IMG/VR virus record: IMGVR_UViG_3300020176_000049
Coordinates: 1-34,454 of that record
DNA length: 34,454 bases
Strand: one strand, 5' to 3'
Origin: a virus
Shown here: one piece after another, positions 31,888-34,454 of the stretch
Position numbering within the stretch: position 1 is the stretch's first letter
Layout of the letters: the number at the start of each line of letters is the position of its first letter
Notes under the pieces: generated by a model
The model's input: only the letters and a program-made list of their open reading frames with translations
Told to the model about the DNA's origin: nothing
Database searches by the model: none
Translations under genes and position numbers: made by a program

Positions 31888-32593
31888 TGAAGTCCTTGCG
31901 AAGAGAAAGCACACGCTTGGCCTGTTTGTGGCTGATGCCGCTTACTTTTACCATTTCTTTTTGCCGAGTCTTTTTCTGCAACAGCACGCTGATTGAGCCG
32001 TAGTGTTCCAACAGGGCGACGGATTGTTCCCGTGAGATGCCGCACCCCATTAACGCCTTGACCCTATCATCGGTTTCCTCAACGATAACCTGTTCGGGTT
32101 TGTGTGCCTTTGGTGGTTTTACTTTTGCAATAACATTTTGTCGGTGGTTGATGTAGAGCCATTCCACGAAGTCGTCCATCGTCGTGAGTTGAAGGAAGTG
32201 CAACTTGGGGAATCGTTGGTGCATCGTCAACTTGAACGAATGGATAACCGCCGCCATCTTGCGTCGTTCTTCCGACAATTCTCGTGCCGTCGGTTTGCGT
32301 CCGTGAAACCACGGCTTCAACTCGGTGTTGTAGACCACGAGGAATGGCTTCTCAAACGATTCGCATAAGTCGGTGAGTTGTCCAACGATTGTGCGGGAAC
32401 GACCGATACCGAGAATGCTACGGTAAAGGTCATTGATTTCCTTCGCCTCAATTCCCCAATCACCAAGCACATAGTCTCCGGTGTTCATTTGCAGGGTGCG
32501 GGCGTGGCCTCGTTCGTCCTTATCGGCATCTCCCAACTTGACCAGCAATTTGTGAATCAGTTTGGGGTTCTCACGGTGGTCAATAAGAAGCAT
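31874..32593 (-). CDS. XPF/ERCC4-type nuclease
   Basis: A 239-aa structure-specific endonuclease. The catalytic domain starts at the N-terminus: Asp5 and Arg7-Glu8 (LLIDHREN), GD at 39-40 (MNTGDYVLGD), the GIEAK at 48-51 standing for the ERK motif (second residue is Ala, not Arg), and Asp55. The C-terminal part (about 175-230) is a pair of helix-hairpin-helix units (LMGCGISREQSVALL, VSGISHKQAKRVL). It would cut branched DNA in replication or packaging intermediates. GGAGGT lies about 13 nt before the ATG. The 3' end overlaps the tail hub gene by 14 bp. Archaeal viruses often carry this nuclease. Confidence 0.85.
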   Translation of the reverse strand: MLLIDHRENPKLIHKLLVKLGDADKDERGHARTLQMNTGDYVLGDWGIEAKEINDLYRSILGIGRSRTIVGQLTDLCESFEKPFLVVYNTELKPWFHGRKPTARELSEERRKMAAVIHSFKLTMHQRFPKLHFLQLTTMDDFVEWLYINHRQNVIAKVKPPKAHKPEQVIVEETDDRVKALMGCGISREQSVALLEHYGSISVLLQKKTRQKEMVKVSGISHKQAKRVLSLRKDFINKA

Positions 32594-32618
32594 GGTGGTT
32601 AATTTTACCTCCGTTTTA

Positions 32619-33638
32619 TCAATCTATGGTTCCGTCATAACGCCAGCACTTGCCTTCGCACATCCCACGCAGGTTATACCAGCGGCAGGACGGGGCGTTT
32701 GCGTAGCCAATGTTGGTGCGGATGCCCTGTCGGCTTTTGTGTTCATTCCAATTGTCCCAATTAAGACTTTTAAGGTAAGAGAAGATGGTGTCCTCAATCT
32801 CCCGTCGTTGTTCTTGGGAAAGTGTAGATGGGTCAGCGAACCACCGCAACTCTTGACTCATGTGTTGGACGAGAGCCACACGGACTTCGTGCGTTGGACT
32901 GTTGGCGTTGATGGCCTTCTCAAGACATGGCATGATAGGGACATCACCTGCTGAACCGACTTCTCCCGTGAAAGGTTGCATCTCCACCTTCGGCGGCGGG
33001 TTGTTGGTGACCCACATCACGAAGTCAAAGTCGCTATTGTTGGGCTTACCGAAGAACGGACAATACTCGTTCCATTCCTTGACGGGATGCTTGGGGATTT
33101 TGAAACCGTCGTCAAGGATGGCCTTCGGGGGAATGACGACCGCCCACCGCTTGCGGGTGCAGTTGTAAGTGTTCGGAATACGAGTTAATTTTGCGGGAAA
33201 AGCGAAGCCGTCCAGCGTCGGAAGGCCGTCGCTCATCATTCGTTGGTATCGCTGTAAATGCGTATCAAAATCTCGTCCCACCACAGGTCGGCTGAACAAT
33301 TGGTGAACATGAAATCCACGACCCGTGGCAACAACTCGGCAATCTCCTCCCAAACGGGTGAGCAATTCACGAACATCGCTCTTGACCTGCTCAATGTCGC
33401 CTCGCTCGCCAGCGTCAAAGTCCCACCACGCGCGGTCTATGATGGCTGTTGTTGTATCAACCTTCCACGACTTTGTGCGCTCTACATCACGGAAGGCGTA
33501 GAGCGAGGTGTAGAGATTGCTTTTACCGTTAAGTCTCCCGATGTAGGTTCGGAGTTGTTCTCGGCTTTTGCACAGGGAACGCTTGAGCCCCATTTCACGA
33601 GGGAATGAAATTAGTCCAGCGTCCATCGGTGTCCACAT
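32619..33638 (-). CDS. AEP primase with PriL-like iron-sulfur end
   Basis: A 339-aa protein. The catalytic half shows DFD at residues 73-75, GRGFHVH at 106-112 and RIPNTYN at 153-159, the three motifs of archaeo-eukaryotic primases. The C-terminal part has Cys238 (MPCLEKA), Cys318 (APSC), Cys327 and Cys331 (MCEGKC), with His250 between, the spacing of the PriL four-cysteine iron-sulfur domain. So it joins PriS- and PriL-like parts in one short chain and should make primers for viral DNA synthesis. The first ATG overlaps the zinc-ribbon gene by 28 bp; ATG at 33626 (codon 5) or codon 16 is also possible. Confidence 0.87.
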   Translation of the reverse strand: MWTPMDAGLISFPREMGLKRSLCKSREQLRTYIGRLNGKSNLYTSLYAFRDVERTKSWKVDTTTAIIDRAWWDFDAGERGDIEQVKSDVRELLTRLGGDCRVVATGRGFHVHQLFSRPVVGRDFDTHLQRYQRMMSDGLPTLDGFAFPAKLTRIPNTYNCTRKRWAVVIPPKAILDDGFKIPKHPVKEWNEYCPFFGKPNNSDFDFVMWVTNNPPPKVEMQPFTGEVGSAGDVPIMPCLEKAINANSPTHEVRVALVQHMSQELRWFADPSTLSQEQRREIEDTIFSYLKSLNWDNWNEHKSRQGIRTNIGYANAPSCRWYNLRGMCEGKCWRYDGTID

Positions 33639-33751
33639 TCCTTACATTCTGCTACATCAAGTTGGGCTGGTGCGTCACCTTCCTTACCGGTCACTCGCCA
33701 CATCACTTCAACTTGAACATTCCCACTATCGCACTTCGGGCATCCCTTCAT
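33611..33751 (-). CDS. 46-aa zinc-ribbon microprotein
   Basis: Two pairs, CPKC at residues 4-7 and CKEC at 36-39, with CGHRW after the second, match a TFIIS/RPB9-type zinc ribbon of minimal length. The start ATG overlaps the stop of the upstream Cas4-like gene as ATGA, and its 3' end overlaps the primase start. It is too short for most gene callers. It may help primase or transcription machinery on the viral template; that partner is inferred from the neighbourhood. Confidence 0.78.
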   Translation of the reverse strand: MKGCPKCDSGNVQVEVMWRVTGKEGDAPAQLDVAECKECGHRWTLD

Positions 33752-34454
33752 ATTGCATCACCGATTCCAAGCAATTCTTCGTTGCATGACAAATGAAACT
33801 CGCACCATTGGGTGCAAAAGTAGTCATTCCACTTGATAGGCCATTCTTGAGTCATAATACCGTGAACGGCGTTGCTTAACTTTTTCTCCATCGCATTGAT
33901 GCTACGCTTGCCGACGACCTCATACACGGCCAAGCCCTGCGAGTCGCCCATGTAGACTTGGGTATTGCGCTTACCCATCAACGACATGAGGAAGTCGGGG
34001 TTGTCAGCATCGGGGAAAATCGTCAAGAAATGGGTAGGCTCATCGTAGCCCTTGAGCATCAAAAGTTTGCGGTAAAAGCACAACTCGCCACGAGTCCTTG
34101 ACAACTTGGATGAATTGGCGTTGCCGGTCTTCAATTCAACGACAACGAGGTGTCCGTCGGGGTGGCGGAACACACCGTCAATCATGCCGACCAATTCAAC
34201 GGGATAGTTGATTTCGCCATCATCCGTCAAGACGGAGATGGTGTAAGGGTGGACATGCTTATCCTCCAATTCAACAATCTCAATGTGTCCCCATTCTTCG
34301 GCAATCGCTTCAAGGATTTCACGCATAGCATCCACGCCAGCCTCGGTCTGCACGCCTTGAGCGATGGCGTGCTTGTTGAAGGTGGTGTCCATCATCACAT
34401 CATGGCTAATCTCGCAGGTCTTATCCATAGACAACTCACGCAGACCGTCCTCCA
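33748..34454 (-). CDS. Cas4-like PD-(D/E)XK nuclease, 5' end cut
   Basis: At least 228 aa. The frame stays open to the window edge, so the true start may lie outside; inside, TTG 34434 and ATG 34428 are options. The core is GMIDGVFR (Asp86) and VVVELKTG (Glu100, Lys102), followed by a helix with ELCFYRKLL. Near the end are Cys207, Cys211 and Cys217 (CTQWCEFHLSC), and Cys7 lies near the start, as in Cas4/AddB-type enzymes with an iron-sulfur cluster. It would process DNA ends. Adjacent genes are a zinc ribbon, primase and ERCC4 nuclease, so a replication or recombination role is likely. Confidence 0.82.
   Translation of the reverse strand, partial: EDGLRELSMDKTCEISHDVMMDTTFNKHAIAQGVQTEAGVDAMREILEAIAEEWGHIEIVELEDKHVHPYTISVLTDDGEINYPVELVGMIDGVFRHPDGHLVVVELKTGNANSSKLSRTRGELCFYRKLLMLKGYDEPTHFLTIFPDADNPDFLMSLMGKRNTQVYMGDSQGLAVYEVVGKRSINAMEKKLSNAVHGIMTQEWPIKWNDYFCTQWCEFHLSCNEELLGIGDAI

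Noticed and set aside
1-34454. tRNA, rRNA, integrase or attachment sites
   Set aside because: None was recognised by eye on either strand; a covariance-model scan would be needed to exclude a degenerate tRNA.

Overview
The window is most of the virion-building half of a tailed (HK97-fold capsid, long-tailed) dsDNA virus that most likely infects an archaeon. Evidence for an archaeal host: a primase carrying an AEP catalytic domain with a PriL-like four-cysteine C-terminus; an XPF/ERCC4 nuclease with helix-hairpin-helix ends; a Cas4-like nuclease; TATA-like boxes about 27 nt ahead of start codons (leaderless style); and T-rich 3' ends. Gene starts that have a Shine-Dalgarno use AGGTGA/GGAGG. 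The mix of siphovirus-type structural genes with AEP primase, ERCC4 and Cas4-like nucleases recalls the marine magrovirus-like viruses of Thermoplasmatota, but this assignment is inference. No integrase, tRNA, rRNA, CRISPR or lysis gene was recognised.

Layout. (1) 1-3578: a visibly GC-rich block with three small zinc-type or unknown genes and one 427-aa orphan zinc protein. They are separated by gene-free stretches packed with about 41 copies of an 8-bp motif, CGKCTAAC, in both orientations. Each of three arrays ends just before a TATA-like promoter, and strong hairpins follow the transcription units. (2) 3579-6823, minus strand: a packaging operon reading metallophosphoesterase with HTH-like N-terminus, two tiny overlapping zinc-finger genes (48 and 40 aa), then the large terminase. 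(3) 6824-7110: an AT-rich divergent promoter region. (4) 7111-16321, plus strand: portal, 2-TM protein, GNAT-like protein, protease/scaffold polyprotein with a probable internal scaffold start, decoration protein, major capsid protein, a second surface protein, small head genes and a fibre-like protein. (5) 16321-17120: five very small genes. (6) 17120-31887: connector, neck protein, tail terminator with an extra lectin-like domain, tail tube protein, tail chaperones with a canonical -1 slippery heptamer (CCCTTTG), a 1230-aa tape measure and a 2290-aa tail hub/tip protein. (7) 31874-34454, minus strand, convergent: ERCC4 nuclease, PriS-PriL-type primase, a 46-aa zinc ribbon and a Cas4-like nuclease cut by the window edge.

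The genes form a mostly standard head-to-tail assembly line, tightly packed with many ATGA/TAATG overlaps. The least standard parts are the dense motif arrays at the left, the composition break at about 3.5 kb, the micro zinc-finger genes next to packaging and replication enzymes, and the recoding and internal-start events. All functions are read by eye from motifs and gene order; no database search was run.
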